NCBI GenBank assembly: GCA_963978545.1
Contig: OZ021725.1
Span: 5,006,593 to 5,070,592, forward strand
DNA: 64,000 nucleotides
Direction: 5' to 3'
Origin: Linyphia triangularis
Taxonomy: Eukaryota; Arthropoda; Arachnida; Araneae; Linyphiidae
The notes below the pieces were generated by a model, which saw nothing but the letters and a program-made list of their open reading frames with translations, did not search any database and was not told where the DNA came from. The first letter of the stretch is position 1. Each line of letters begins with the position of its first letter. Position numbers and translations under genes: made by a program. Positions 1 to 36,584 of the stretch are shown here, piece after piece.

Positions 1-640
1 TTCAGAATGATGTTCGATGCGGTCCAAAAATTGCAGTCGCCTCTCGGACTATTTTAAATGATACCTCATTTATAATAATACTTTATTTAGAAGTATTTTC
101 AACAATTTTTTATAAATAAAATTCGGTACTATTAGTGTAAATAAGATTTTCTTTAAAATGCATTTTTCTCAAAACTATATTTTTCATTACTCATGTACCT
201 TTTTCTTAGAAACTGCACAAACTATACACCCAAAATTTGTATCACATATCCCTTATATTTATCTGTATATACTAAAGTCCGATTTTTTTGTTATTTTTAA
301 AATAATTTTTTTGGTCTGGCTTATTTCGTCATTTTAAATTCATTTAAAAAAAGCATTTGAATTACAATTAAAAACCAACTTCAGTAGAATAACAAGTGCC
401 TGCCAAATACATTGAAAACAAATTAGAATTCTGTATCAAGTACTTTCTGAGAAAAAGGGACATAAGTAACGAAAAATGTAGTTTTGAGAAAAACGCATTT
501 CAACGAAAACTTTACTTACACCAATAGGTCCAAATTTTATTTTCGAAAAATTATTAAAAAAACTTTAAAATAAAGTATTATTACAAATGAATTATCATTT
601 TAAAGGGAAAAATTTCAATTTTAATAAACAATAATAAACT
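1..640. mobile_element. Palindromic TIR/foldback element, left end possibly cut by window
   Basis: Bases about 40-225 and 430-610 are imperfect inverted copies. For example, the block around TTTCTCAAAACTATATTTTT at ~170 reappears as its reverse complement at ~478-496. No coding capacity is seen. The right arm resembles the right side of the element at 44617-45192 (shared stretch around AAATTATTAAAAA and ATCATTTTAAAGG), so this is a dispersed family. Ends and target duplication are not resolved. Confidence 0.6.
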
Positions 641-820
641 AAAAATTGATATTTTATAAAGCATTAAAAAAAAACATTTAAAAAAGCTTTAGCATTTTAA
701 AAAAAAAAAAAGTGGCATTCCAAAAAAGACAATTGTTCACATCAATAGCACATTTCATATGTTCATTCATTCTTCAAAAAGGTTAAAACGGTTGTAATGT
801 TTAGTATAAATTTGTAACGG

Positions 821-2688
821 GTGAAGCTTTTTCTAGTGAAGCTATTAATGTAACGGTGCAACTTATTCTAGTGAAGCTGTTAGTGTAATGGTGAAGCTTT
901 TTCTAGTGAAGCTGTTAGTGTAATGATGAAGCTTTTTCTAGTGAAGCTGTTAGTGTAATGATGAAGCTTTTTCTAGTGAAGCTGTTAGTGCAATGGTGAA
1001 GCTTTTTCTAGTGAAGCTGTTAGTGCAATGGTGAAGCTTTTTCTAGTGAAGCTGTTAGTGTAATGGTGAAGCTTTTTCTAGTGAAGCTGTTAGTGTAATG
1101 GTGAAGCTTTTTCTAGTGAAGCTGTTAGTGCAATGGTGAAGCTTTTTCTAGTGAAGCTGTTAGTGCAATGGTGAAGCTTTTTCTAGTGAAGCTGTTAGTG
1201 CAATGGTGAAGCTTTTTCTAGTGAAGCTGTTAGTGCAATGGTGAAGCTTTTTCTAGTGAAGCTGTTAGTGTAATGGTGAAGCTTTTTCTAGTGAAGCTGT
1301 TAGTGTAATGGTGAAGCTTTTTCTAGTGAAGCTGTTAGTGCAATGGTGAAGCTTTTTCTAGTGAAGCTGTTAGTGCAATGGTGAAGCTTTTTCTAGTGAA
1401 GCTGTTAGTGTAATGGTGAAGCTTTTTCTAGTGAAGCTGTTAGTGCAATGGTGAAGCTTTTTCTAGTGAAGCTGTTAGTGCAATGGTGAAGCTTTTTCTA
1501 GTGAAGCTGTTAGTGCAATGGTGAAGCTTTTTCTAGTGAAGCTGTTAGTGTAATGGTGAAGCTTTTTCTAGTGAAGCTGTTAGTGTAATGGTGAAGCTTT
1601 TTCTAGTGAAGCTGTTAGTGTAATGGTGAAGCTTTTTCTAGTGAAGCTGTTAGTGCAATGGTGAAGCTTTTTCTAGTGAAGCTGTTAGTGCAATGTTGAA
1701 GCTTTTTCTAGTGAAGCTGTTAGTGCAATGGTGAAGCTTTTTCTAGTGAAGCTGTTAGTGCAATGGTGAAGCTTTTTCTAGTGAAGCTGTTAGTGTAATG
1801 GTGAAGCTTTTTCTAGTGAAGCTGTTAGTGCAATGGTGAAGCTTTTTCTAGTGAAGCTGTTAGTGCAATGGTGAAGCTTTTTCTAGTGAAGCTGTTAGTG
1901 CAATGGTGAAGCTTTTTCTAGTGAAGCTGTTAGTGCAATGGTGAAGCTTTTTCTAGTGAAGCTGTTAGTGTAATGGTGAAGCTTTTTCTAGTGAAGCTGT
2001 TAGTGCAATGGTGAAGCTTTTTCTAGTGAAGCTGTTAGTGCAATGGTGAAGCTTTTTCTAGTGAAGCTGTTAGTGTAATGGTGAAGCTTTTTCTAGTGAA
2101 GCTGTTAGTGTAATGATGAAGCTTTTTCTAGTGAAGCTGTTAGTGCAATGGTGAAGCTTTTTCTAGTGAAGCTGTTAGTGCAATGGTGAAGCTTTTTCTA
2201 GTGAAGCTGTTAGTGTAATGGTGAAGCTTTTTCTAGTGAAGCTGTTAGTGCAATGGTGAAGCTTTTTCTAGTGAAGCTGTTAGTGTAATGATGAAGCTTT
2301 TTCTAGTGAAGCTGTTAGTGTAATGGTGAAGCTTTTTCTAGTGAAGCTGTTAGTGTAATGATGAAGCTTTTTCTAGTGAAGCTGTTAGTGTAATGGTGAA
2401 GCTTTTTCTAGTGAAGCTGTTAGTGCAATGGTGAAGCTTTTTCTAGTGAAGCTGTTAGTGCAATGGTGAAGCTTTTTCTAGTGAAGCTGTTAGTGTAATG
2501 GTGAAGCTTTTTCTAGTGAAGCTGTTAGTGTAATGGTGAAGCTTTTTCTAGTGAAGCTGTTAGTGTAATGATGAAGCTTTTTCTAGTGAAGCTGTTAGTG
2601 CAATGGTGAAGCTTTTTCTAGTGAAGCTGTTAGTGTAATGGTGAAGCTTTTTCTAGTGAAGCTGTTAGTGTAATGGTGAAGCATTTTC
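821..2688. repeat. 35-bp minisatellite, about 53 copies
   Basis: A 35-bp unit repeats head to tail. It consists of GTGAAGCTTTTTCTA followed by GTGAAGCTGTTAGTGYAATG. GTGAAGCT occurs twice per unit, so the unit arose from a diverged dimer. Copies are nearly identical, with a C/T variant before AATG and a few G/A changes. The first one or two copies and the last are degenerate. It lies upstream of the first visible CUB exon, so it is probably intronic. Continuous frames through it are a by-product of the repeat. Confidence 0.97.
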
Positions 2689-2795
2689 ATTCATACGTTC
2701 CTCAGTTTCACAAGCTTATTTCTCTTCATATGCAGACTTATGGTCGATTTTTTATCTTCTGAGTATCCACATTGGCTTTACATCGTCTTATACAC

Positions 2796-3539
2796 AGGGT
2801 GGTCACAAAATACCTTTGCCGATATATGGACCTCTAGCTTCCGTTTAGTTCAACAGATCGAGATGAGATTTCAGGTATTCTTATTCAGAGGTATAAGCTC
2901 GGGATTCTGTGAATGGCAACGAAATGGCACTCACGGTTAAGGTTATAGTTACAGAAACTCGAAATTTTCAAAAGACCACACCTTCTTTTTCCTGTCGCCA
3001 AATGCTCAGCGCATGCGAAATCCCTAAAGAGGGTTGGAACGGTACTTGTATCACAAAAAACGGACACACAAAATATCAGCTTTGCGAACGGTAGGCAAAA
3101 ACACGATCGGGGCCAACGGTGGAAATTTGCATATGACAGAGTCCAAAGTTCACATGGGTGCCATCACAGGCAATTTTATCGGCTTTCTACATTGAATGTC
3201 TGGCGAACGACATTCCTTGTGCCCCGATCGTGTTTCTGTTGGCTGTTCTCAGAGCTGTTTTTGTGCGGGTATAACTTGTCCGTTTTTTGTGATACGCGTA
3301 CCATTCCAATGTTCTTTAGGGTTTTCGCATACGCTGAGCATTTTGCGATAGAAAAAAGTAGGTGTTGGCATTCAAAAATTTCCATTTTCTGTAACTATAT
3401 TTAAGCGCCATTTTGTTGTCATTCACAGAATCCCGAGCTCATTCCTCTGAATAACTATGCCTGAAATCTTAGTTCGAACGATAATACGGAAATAAAGCTA
3501 GAGGTCCATATATCGGCAAAGTTATTTTAAAACTACCCT
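2796..3539. mobile_element. Foldback/MITE-like element with ~300-bp inverted arms
   Basis: The left end (AGGGTGGTCACAAAATACCT) and the reverse complement of the right end (AGGGTAGTTTTAAAATAACT) match and run on into TTTGCCGATATATGGACCTC. The arms stay alignable inward, for example AATCCCGAGCTC at 3430 against its complement near 2893. Short open frames in both arms mirror each other and are not taken as genes. No clear target duplication is seen. Confidence 0.75.
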
Positions 3540-4065
3540 TTACTTGTCTCTAGCAAACTTTGCTTATGCTGTCATCCAATAACGAATTTCATCGAAGGAT
3601 TTCGAAGTCCCAGTGGGTCTCAAAATGTTTAAATTAATGCAGTTCCATGAGAAAAAACAGACGATGGGACTTATGAGACCCATCAATAAATAAAGGGTTA
3701 AAGCACTACGTTTAACTGTTATTGCGTCTCTCAAAACAAAGCATTAAGTATATAGAGCATGAACTGGCTGACGATTCCGCTTTAAAAAATGGAATTTTGA
3801 TTCTATAAATATATGCACCTGTATGGCTAACATTAACATGATTTCAAATTTTACACATGTTTAATATTAACAGCTCTTTACAATGATAAAAAAATATAGT
3901 TTTATTATTCCTCGTTTCTTATGCGACTCTTGTGAGCATTTGTAAATGTTTCCTTCGTAAATTTCTGAGCATTTATTTGTAAGTAGAAGTTTTTTGAAGT
4001 CAGAGAAATATCACTTCAATCTGGTATTTAAAAGAGTCAGCGTAGAAATTGAATTCTAATTTCAG
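3540..4065. other. Probable intron, no gene seen
   Basis: AT-rich sequence between the foldback element and the first CUB exon. It ends in TTTCAG, the acceptor for that exon. I looked here for an upstream exon ending in phase 1 and found none, so the protein's N-terminus and signal peptide lie further upstream. Confidence 0.6.
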
Positions 4066-24652
<20,587 letters not shown>

Positions 24653-25275
24653 CATCAGGAGAGACCCACCGTCTACTACTCGGATGGCCAAGAGACGTCT
24701 TGGCCTTGATGGTGCTTTGGTCTCTAGTCTCAAAACTTCTTCTTTGGTCGCTACAGCCTGGCCATATTTGCGAAATTCGTCGACCGCGATTTGGTCACCT
24801 TTGTGAAACCCGTCGACCACAGCTTGGTCATCGACGCAAAACTCATCGACCACAACTTGGTCATCTATGCGAATCTCACCGATCACAACTCGGTCATCTA
24901 TGCAAAACTAATTGACCGCAACTTGGTGACTTTTGGAAACTAATTGGCTACAAATTGGTCCTCGTTCAAAGCCCTTAACCATAAGATGGTCATCAACAAG
25001 GAACTGTTCTGCCATTTTAACTAAATTTCTTGACAAACTGGTCTCCTGTATGAAACTCCTTTGCCTCAACTTGGTCATACTTGCGAAACTTCTTAGCCAT
25101 AGCGTGGCCATCTTTACAAAACTTCCTTGGCCACAAACTGGTTATCTTAAAAGAATTCGATAATTACCAAGTCATTTTCGCGAAACACCTTGACCACCTT
25201 ACCTGGCTCCTCTTCGCGAAATCACATGACCCCAACCTTATCTTCGCGATACCCTTAGCCATAATCTGGCTGTAT
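24653..25275 (+). repeat. 3' UTR/downstream region with degenerate ~33-bp tandem repeat
   Basis: From about 24755 the sequence cycles through ACTTGGTCATCTNTGCGAAA followed by CTCNTTGACCACA with heavy divergence, about 15 copies. It starts ~100 bp after the stop codon, so it is likely transcribed. Frames of 60-140 codons across it read as periodic peptides on both strands and are artefacts. No convincing AATAAA follows; ATTAAA occurs at 26259. Confidence 0.75.
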
Positions 25276-27119
25276 TAACTCTTGACCATATATTGATTTG
25301 ACCTTCCTGGCATTCTAAAACATGAGCAGTTACAATGATGAAGATCATCGACTTTCTTCATATTGAATGACAGAGCCATCAACTCTGCAATTATTTATGG
25401 ACTTAAAGAACGTAAGTTTTTCTCGACGTATGAACAATGAAACCGCAAGGTAAATTTTCAACAGTGATTTAACAAATGATAGCGTTTAGAAGTTCGCTTT
25501 CTGTTGAAGAATCAAAATTATAGTTTGAGTATGTTACTTCAAAGGCATCAACCCTTTGTTGAAATAGAAATGACTAATACTTTCAGTTAGAGTCCACACT
25601 GGAGTTAATACTGGAAACGTAGTTTTAATTAGTAAAATACTTAGATAATATAGTGTGTAACTGGTACAGAAGAAACCTAGTGCTGAGCCACTGCCTGTAA
25701 AGTAACGATAGGTTAACCAATATCGTGTTCTCTACAATTTTTAAATCCCAAATATAACGTGGACTTTTGCGAATGTACAAAAAAAATTTAAACATTCTGA
25801 ACTTGTAGATGATAAATTTTACTGTATTTTTTGGAGATCTTTTGTTAATTTAAAAAACATTTTTCTCTGTCTTTATTTATTTAATCAATTAACAGCTCAA
25901 ATTTCCTTAATTTATTTCAATTTATATCTCTTCCAAAACTTATCTTCGAATTTCTATTATCGTCAATTATTAACTATTTATTGATTTTATTATTCTATTT
26001 AAGGATTGTTAACTCTCCCAGATCAAAAGTTATAGAAAAGATCTGAAATCAAATAAGTTCACAAGAATATTTCAAGCAAAAAATATTCTTCGGTAAAATA
26101 CTTAAAATAATTCTCAACCAAGAATTAGAAGTTTCTAAATTCGAATGATTTCGTTATAGTACTGATTAGGCATTTATCTGTAAAGAACCACGATGTGATT
26201 GAATCACCACAAATTGACAAAAGAAACCACAGAGGAAATTTGGTGAAATTAACTTTGAATTAAAAAAAAAAGAAAGTTTGGAGACTTTGCTAAGTGAAAG
26301 TAACAAGATTATTGGATAATATAATATTACAAATCGGATACTTATAGAACATATTATTAGGTAACAAGAATGTCCACAACCTTTTATCCTGGAAAATGTG
26401 ATACGAAATCTGTGCAGATGTGAAATGTTATATTTGGAATGGTGAAAGTATACATGATGCCATATATGTTATGAAAGCATAATTACCTATACATATTTTA
26501 GCTGCGAATTAAACCTGTAGAGATTCTTCACAAGATACTTGATGCAACAGTTTTTTAATTAACAGCTATGTGCCAACCTTTTCACGCCAAACAGCATTTG
26601 ATATGTATTTCCTACGAAATATATTACTATAAAAGCATATTCTCCGAAGCAAGAGAACTGGTTGCCCCACCAACTTCGACTTGTTAAAAAAAAAAAACTG
26701 TAATATGATTACACGCTTTGGTGCTACGAGCTTTTGAATATTAATTCCAAACTTTTCTTGGGATTATTTTTAGGAATTCACCCGAAACTAAAGAAAGATC
26801 GCCAAGTAAACTGAATTTTCTTGAAGGCAGGAAAATGGTTGCAGTACCTATGCAGTTGAGACATTTTTGAATATAAGGCAGTTTTGAACAATGGGTGTGT
26901 AAAAGAGTTGTTATATAAGCGAAGAGATGGTCGAAATGCTTCTCGAATCTTCTTCCAAGAAAGGCAGCTAAACGAGGTAGCATGGATTGAATCAGTCTTC
27001 TTACAACGATGTCATTTTTAAGTTTGTCCTATAGTTCATTCTTCATCTAATCAGGATTGCATTCTTGGAAAAAAAAGTGTTTCCTCATATCGTGGAATTG
27101 TTACATGAACTGACCACTA
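25276..27119. other. Intergenic, nothing recognised
   Basis: AT-rich DNA with only chance ORFs. It may contain the unmarked end of the CUB-gene transcript. Confidence 0.5.
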
Positions 27120-27690
27120 AGGTCCTTATTATACGAAACCACTCCTGTGGCAGACGCGCCTGTGGGATGGCCACTACTGTGGCTCAGTATAATAAGCTCC
27201 AAATGATTGCATGTATCGCTTTGGCCCTTATTATACAGAGCCACTGCTATGGCAAACGCATTCCACAGCAAAGACACCAGGGCTGGCCACTACTGTGACT
27301 CATTATAATAAGATCCATAGGATTGCATATATTGCTTAGGCCCTCATTATACAAAGCCACTGCTATGGAAAACTCACTCCACAGCAAAGACACCCGGTCT
27401 GGTCACTACTGTGGCTCAGTATAATAAGATCCATAGGATTGCATATATTGCTTAGGCCCTCATTATACAAAGCCACTGCTATGGAAAACGTATTCCACAG
27501 CAATGACACCCGGGCTGGCCACTACTGTGGCTCAGTATAATAAGCTCCATATGATTGCATATATAGCTTAGGCCCTTATTATACAGAGCCACTGCTGTGG
27601 CAAATGCGATCCAAAGCAAAGACACCCGGATGGCTACTTCTGTGACTCTGTATAACAAGCTCCATAGGATTACATGTATCGTTTAGAGTG
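27120..27690. repeat. 116-bp tandem repeat, about 5 copies
   Basis: CCACTGCT recurs at 27241, 27357, 27473 and 27589, with a diverged first copy near 27138. Units contain TATAATAAGCTCCATA and GCCCTTATTATACAGAGCC. The array is related in inverted orientation to the 89-bp array at 10683-10975. The 77-codon frame over part of it is periodic, not a gene. Confidence 0.88.
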
Positions 27691-28799
27691 AGCAACAGAC
27701 GCAACCTCTAGCCAGCTGTGGCCCAGCATCCGTAAAATTGCATGTTTCACTAAGAGTGGCTTTCCTGAGCGTTTGACACTGTGGCGAGCGATCGCCATTG
27801 CAATGGGTTTGTATAATAAGGCCCTAAGGCATATTCACAATTCTTTGTTACATTAGCTGTGGCTGCTCAATGTCATACAATTCCGTTTTAATAAAACCTA
27901 AGCTAAGGATAAGTTGAGCAGGCTGAACTCACTTTGACCATTATAATTCAGGAGTACGTTGGAAAGTAGGCAGATCAACCTGAATTGAGGTGATTAACAA
28001 AATGTAACTAAACTTGTTTTCGAGTAAGTTGCCTTGGTCACAGTGCCTTGGGGGAAGAATAACTTGACTTTATGTGATCCCCTAATGTAACAAAGTATAA
28101 TAAAACATTTCCATAAAGTTCTACATATTTCGGTCAGTTGTTATTAGCTTGTCTAATAAATATTCTTGTCTAGGAAAGGTTATTCTACATACAATTCTAC
28201 AGTAGACTATAAATTCTATAAGAGTCTATCTATAATTTTGTCAAATGTATACATTTAAATCAATGTAGTAAGAATAACAAAGTTCAAAATAGATAAATTA
28301 TAATAAAATAATGAATAAATAATAATTCCGTATCAATTGAAATATTGCCTAATAAAGATTTATTTCAAAGGCAAGGTATTAAAGATGAAACATATTTTGA
28401 CTTCAGCAAACCATTAAGATTTTTTGAAAATTAATGAATTTAAAAAAAAATCAAGATGTTAATTACAATTTCTAAAAGTTTAATAAAAATTATATTAAAT
28501 TCTAATTTTCAGTATTAATTTTGAATGGTAAAATATTAAGTACAAAAGCAAAATAAAACATTCGTTGAAGTGCCAATATTTGACAATTTTGTCTTTGATG
28601 AAATTCATTAAAATTTCCGAATTGGTGCAATGTGCCAAAATACCTGCCAATCGGGTATTAATAATTATTTACCAAAGTTCAACATGTGACATCGAATTTA
28701 GATACATTACACGCATTTAATGCTCAATAATAATTGTGGGTGCGTCTGTTCATCTAACAATTCCTTGGTATATAACATTTGTGGGTACTTGAGTATTAT
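27691..28799. other. Intergenic, nothing recognised
   Basis: AT-rich, with no coding or RNA signal. One further diverged piece of the preceding repeat occurs at ~27720-27840. Confidence 0.5.
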
Positions 28800-29390
28800 T
28801 AACAACACTAACTAGAAAAAAAGTCTACTCATGTAAGGTTACCTTAACATGATAACAGAAAGGGTTGCCAGAATTCGGGGTTTTATTAATGTTTTGGATA
28901 CTCATATAAGGTTACCTTAACATAAAGTCTACTCATATAAGGTTACCTTAACATGATAACAGAAAGGGTTGCCAGAATTTGGGGCCTTATTAATGTTTTG
29001 GATACTCATGTAAGGTTACCTTAACATAAAGTATATTCATATAAGGTTACCTTAACATGATAACAGAAAGAGTTGCCAGAATTTGGGGCTTTATTAATGT
29101 TTTGGATACTCATCTAAGGTTACCTTAACATAAAGTCTACTCATATAAGGTTACCTTAACATGATAACAGAAAGGGTTGCCAGAATTTGGCGCTTTATTA
29201 ATATTTTGGATTCTCATGTAAGGTTACCTTAATATAAAGTCTACTCATGTAAGGTTACCTTAACATGATAACAGAAAGGGTTGCCAGATTTTGGCGCTTT
29301 ACTAATGTTTTGGATACTCATGTAAGGTTACAATAACATGACAACAGAAAGGGTTGCCAGAATTCGGCACTTTATTAACGTCTTGGATAA
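28800..29390. repeat. ~104-bp tandem repeat, about 6 copies
   Basis: Each unit contains ACTCATRTAAGGTTACCTTA (often twice), ATGATAACAGAAAGGGTTGC and TTTATTAATGTTTTGGAT. GTAAGGTTACCTTAAC is nearly self-complementary, so each unit can form a small hairpin. Confidence 0.9.
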
Positions 29391-30118
29391 TGGTGTCGTC
29401 AATACTTAAAGTACCCAAAGTTGAAATGAACAAGTAGGAAACGAACAAGAAAATTTTCATCTCATCGTCATATTCCCTATAAGTATAAAGTGTTTTTGCT
29501 CAAATGACTGTCCGTAGGGGAAAATTAACTTCAAAATAAAATGATGGAGAGTGAATGATGAATTTATCGTGAATAATATTTTATCGATAGTATAGTAATA
29601 TTAATTTAAATAGTATAAAATTTTAATAAAATACAAGGGATATTCTTAACTTGAGTTATGTGAGTAATTTTTGCCTGGTGCGAAGTGAGCGATTCAAAAA
29701 ATTTGAGTCACGAACACTGTTATAAATTCATACTATTATTTATAATTTCAAAATTATTTCTGCATTAAGAAGAGATGTATAAGTTGTGAATTTACTTTGT
29801 AAAACTGCCATCCATACATTAATTTTTTTCCAAAAAAAAAGTATAAATCATATTGTTTTAAGTAAATTATGCACAAGTGTTCATTTTTTTAATGAATTTG
29901 TTTCCTGGTACATGATAATAGAAAGAAAATTTTTGAACTTCAGTAACAGGTAGACGACGTACTTGTCCAAACACACTTTTTTGTAATTAAATGAACATTT
30001 ATTTTGAGTAATATTATGATTATTTTACACTGCAATATAATTATGTAATACAATAAAAAAAAATAGAAAAATGGCCAGAAAAATAATTGAATGATGCTTT
30101 CAAAATATATTTAAAAAT
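29391..30118. other. Intergenic, nothing recognised
   Basis: AT-rich sequence without supported features. Confidence 0.5.
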
Positions 30119-30782
30119 TAGGGATGTGTAACATAGCACAACTTTCAATTACACTATGATACTAGTCACTTATGATACTAGTCACTGAATTCAAATTTAA
30201 GTTTGATTGGCGTAATTTATCATTTTCGTTTCCATATTTTCATTAATAAAAAAACACCAGTTTGGCGATATTTTTGGAGATAATTATGACATTGGCAAAG
30301 GAAAAATTTTCAAAGCGGCGAACTAGTTAATGTTTTTCGATAATCATAGTAATATCTTATCGGGTAAGTGAAACAGTAATTTACTCCGTTATCAAACTTC
30401 TACGGGAATTTCAAAAGTGAGGATTGCTTAAAACACCTTAAAAGGCATTACCACAGCAATTTGGATCAAAATCGTTTGAGCCGTTTCTCGGCAAATGCTA
30501 AAGAGCATAAATTTTTCAATGGCAGCTACCTTGTGCTAATGCGCAATTTTGACGAAAACTGCAGTATGACAGTTCCGATGGCCACCACTAACTGTATGCA
30601 AAAGTTGAACATAGTAGGTTAATCCGTTCGGGAGTTATACTGACCACAGACAAATAACACAAAGAAATTATTTCTTGACCACTTTTTTCTAACTCAGCAC
30701 ATTCCAAAATGCGTAGAAATAAAAAAAAGATTTTTTTTTTTTTTTTTTACCGAATGCTGTATTTTTATTACCCTATGTTAAC

Positions 30783-31463
<681 letters not shown>

Positions 31464-31650
31464 TTGTTAACATATGGGAAATTGTAAGTATTATAGAGAT
31501 TTATGTTTGGTTCTTGACATTCGGAGGTATTAAGTGGCCCACTTTATAGGGTTTAAGATATGCTCACATATTTTCACTCCAAGCAGACAATAAATATTTT
31601 TACATGCTAAACATACTCACCAATTCAGTGATATAAAATTAATTAATTAA

Positions 31651-34101
<2,451 letters not shown>

Positions 34102-35574
34102 TTTTTTTCGACGGTAAATTCCCAACTTTTGACATCTTAAACAAATGTTTGAAAAGTATTTTTTACAATATTATAAACTTCGAAAGGATCCATATCCAAT
34201 GTATTTCATTTACTAATTACCTAAATTGACTAGTGGATGCTATTTTCGAATGAAACATTTATTTTTTACAACTAGTGGAAGACTAAACTCGTACTGATAA
34301 CCTAAGATATCTAAATTAAGAAAACACAAATCATTGGTCTATCTTTGAATTCGAAAAAGTATGGTATCTGTTGCTACTAAAGTATGGTAATTATCAACAA
34401 AAAACCAACTATTACAATTTGTTTAATATTTTAAAGTTCTAATGAAATTGATAATTTATTGATGAATATTTATGAATTTAATTTATATTGGAAAACTCAA
34501 AAATCTATATTATATTGGGATCATATAAAACATTTTTAATGTTGTTTTTGTGCATCTCCTCACGAAGTGATATTTTATTTATAAAATAGTTGCCTATTCT
34601 AAATATTCATATTGTATAAGATCTGTACGTGTTTAACAACCATCTAAGTTATTTGTTTCAGAATGACTAACCAATTAAGTTTTTAATGGATTAGTAGAAT
34701 CCAATTTATGAATAAAAATTATATAAAAAAAAAATAATGAAAATATTGTAAATATATAAAGTTTCATTCATTTTTTTGGTAGTATCTTTTGTTAATATTT
34801 TTTATTTTTACATTCATGTTGACAACTACAAAATGAACCATGGTAACGTATCAAAAATGTAGTGCCAAAATTCAGTTTTGTAATATTTATATTTCACTGT
34901 CAAAATTTCACATAATGACTTTCTTGTCATTTCGAATACTTGTATGAAATTTTATTCTCAATTTAATCATACCATTCTGAAATATGTTATACGAAAGCTT
35001 TGTATAATGTCAGCTTTTTATAACAATGAAAGTAAATTATATGAAAATAATTTGAAATAATGAAAATAATCTTTTATAATTGTATGAAAATAAACGAAAA
35101 AAACATCTTTAATTTGTGAACACTAGGATCTAAATATCTGGTTATTCCTTTTTAAAAAATAAAAGTATTCTCCCCAAATTAAGTACACCAAATTTGAAAT
35201 TTTTAATTCTGAACACAATTGCGTGATAACATGTGGAATTTTTACTTCATTACAATTTGGAAACATGAATTCGCTGTACTACACATCTATTTCATCTGAT
35301 GAAAGCAACTTGATAAGGTTTTTTTCAAATAAAAATAAACTGAAAATGAATTTCTGAGAAAAATATCACAGTAAAACATTCTCAAACATATGTTATTTTT
35401 AGTTGAAAATATATAATGCAATAACACTGTATCAATTGTTATTCCAAACTCTCTATATATCTGTTATTCTAGCTTCTTTATATCTCAATTATAATTATAA
35501 ACTCTTGATGACGAAGATAAAGCATTGCTAACCAATTATGAGCACTATTTCTCAATTAATAGTTTTTTAAAAAT
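34102..35574. other. Intergenic, very AT-rich, nothing recognised
   Basis: No gene, RNA or repeat structure supported. Confidence 0.5.
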
Positions 35575-36265
35575 TCCAGGCGTTGAATATTCAGTTTGTT
35601 TTACATTACAAAAATACCTTTTATATATTTACATCAATTTGAGAAAAGTTTAGATTCATCAATCTATTACAATGTAATTGTTTATTATCATTATAATTAT
35701 TATTATAGCCTGATTCTCTTTAAACTGTCGATTACAAAATTCAAGTACTTTAAAAAGAAATGTCCAGTTCTAGAGAGTTAGGACATTTTTTTTTTTTTTT
35801 TATGAAAATAGTGCCATCTGTTTAATGAATGGTTATGAATGAAATAAAATATGTATATGAAACCATCAGTAAATTGTCTGTGTTCTTTCAAGCATAGCTT
35901 TTTTTTTACAAATTCCAGGCGTTCAATATTCAATTTGTTTTACATTACAAAAATACTTTTTATATACTTACATCAATTTGAGAAAAGTTTAGACTTAACA
36001 ATCTATAACAATGTAATTGTTTATTAATTATTATAAACAATTTATATTTATTATAATTATTATTATAGCCTGATTCTCTTTAAACTGTCGATTACAAAAT
36101 TCAAGTACTTTAAAAAGAAATGTCCAGTTCTAGAGAGTTATGACATTTTTTTTTTTTTATGAATATAGTGCCATCTGTTTAATGAATGGTTATGAATGAA
36201 ATAAAATATGTAAATGAAACCATCAGTAAATTGTCTGTGTTCTTTCAAGCATAGCTTTTTTTTGA
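35575..36265. repeat. Two-copy direct duplication, ~340 bp each
   Basis: Copy one starts TTCCAGGCGTTGAATATTCA at ~35575. Copy two starts TTCCAGGCGTTCAATATTCA at ~35914. Both end TGTGTTCTTTCAAGCATAGC plus a T run. They differ by a ~20-bp indel in the AT-rich middle. The small frame inside is not a supported gene. Confidence 0.9.
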
Positions 36266-36309
36266 CAAATCTTTCCAATATACTTATTTTTCTTTACCAA
36301 CCTTCATTA

Positions 36310-36573
36310 TACTCAACTCCAACTTAACATGACATCACTAGACGATAGATCTTCACCATGCTCATAGGCATTTAATCCATTTTAGCGGAGTGAAGACATA
36401 ATGCTCGCCAAACCTTATAGACTTTTGTTCTCGCCAAACCTTATAGACTTTTGTTCTCTACAGGGTTGTGGTTTGGCGAGCATTATGCTTTCACGCCGCC
36501 AAGATGGATTAAATGCCTATGAGCACGGTAAAGATCTTTCGTCTAGTGATGTCAGGTTAAGTTGGAGTTTATT
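36310..36573. mobile_element. Palindromic MITE, copy A
   Basis: Inverted ends around AACTCCAACTTAACATGACA, with arms including CATAGGCATTTAATCCATTT, pair over most of the length. A ~26-bp piece (CTCGCCAAACCTTATAGACT) is duplicated at the hinge. Same family as 48475-48943 and 52161-52404. Confidence 0.9.
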
Positions 36574-36584
36574 ATAGAATAATA

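Noticed and set aside
3176..3404. Pair of overlapping ~70-codon ORFs
   Set aside because: They lie in the arms of a foldback element and mirror similar frames in the other arm at 2885-3094.
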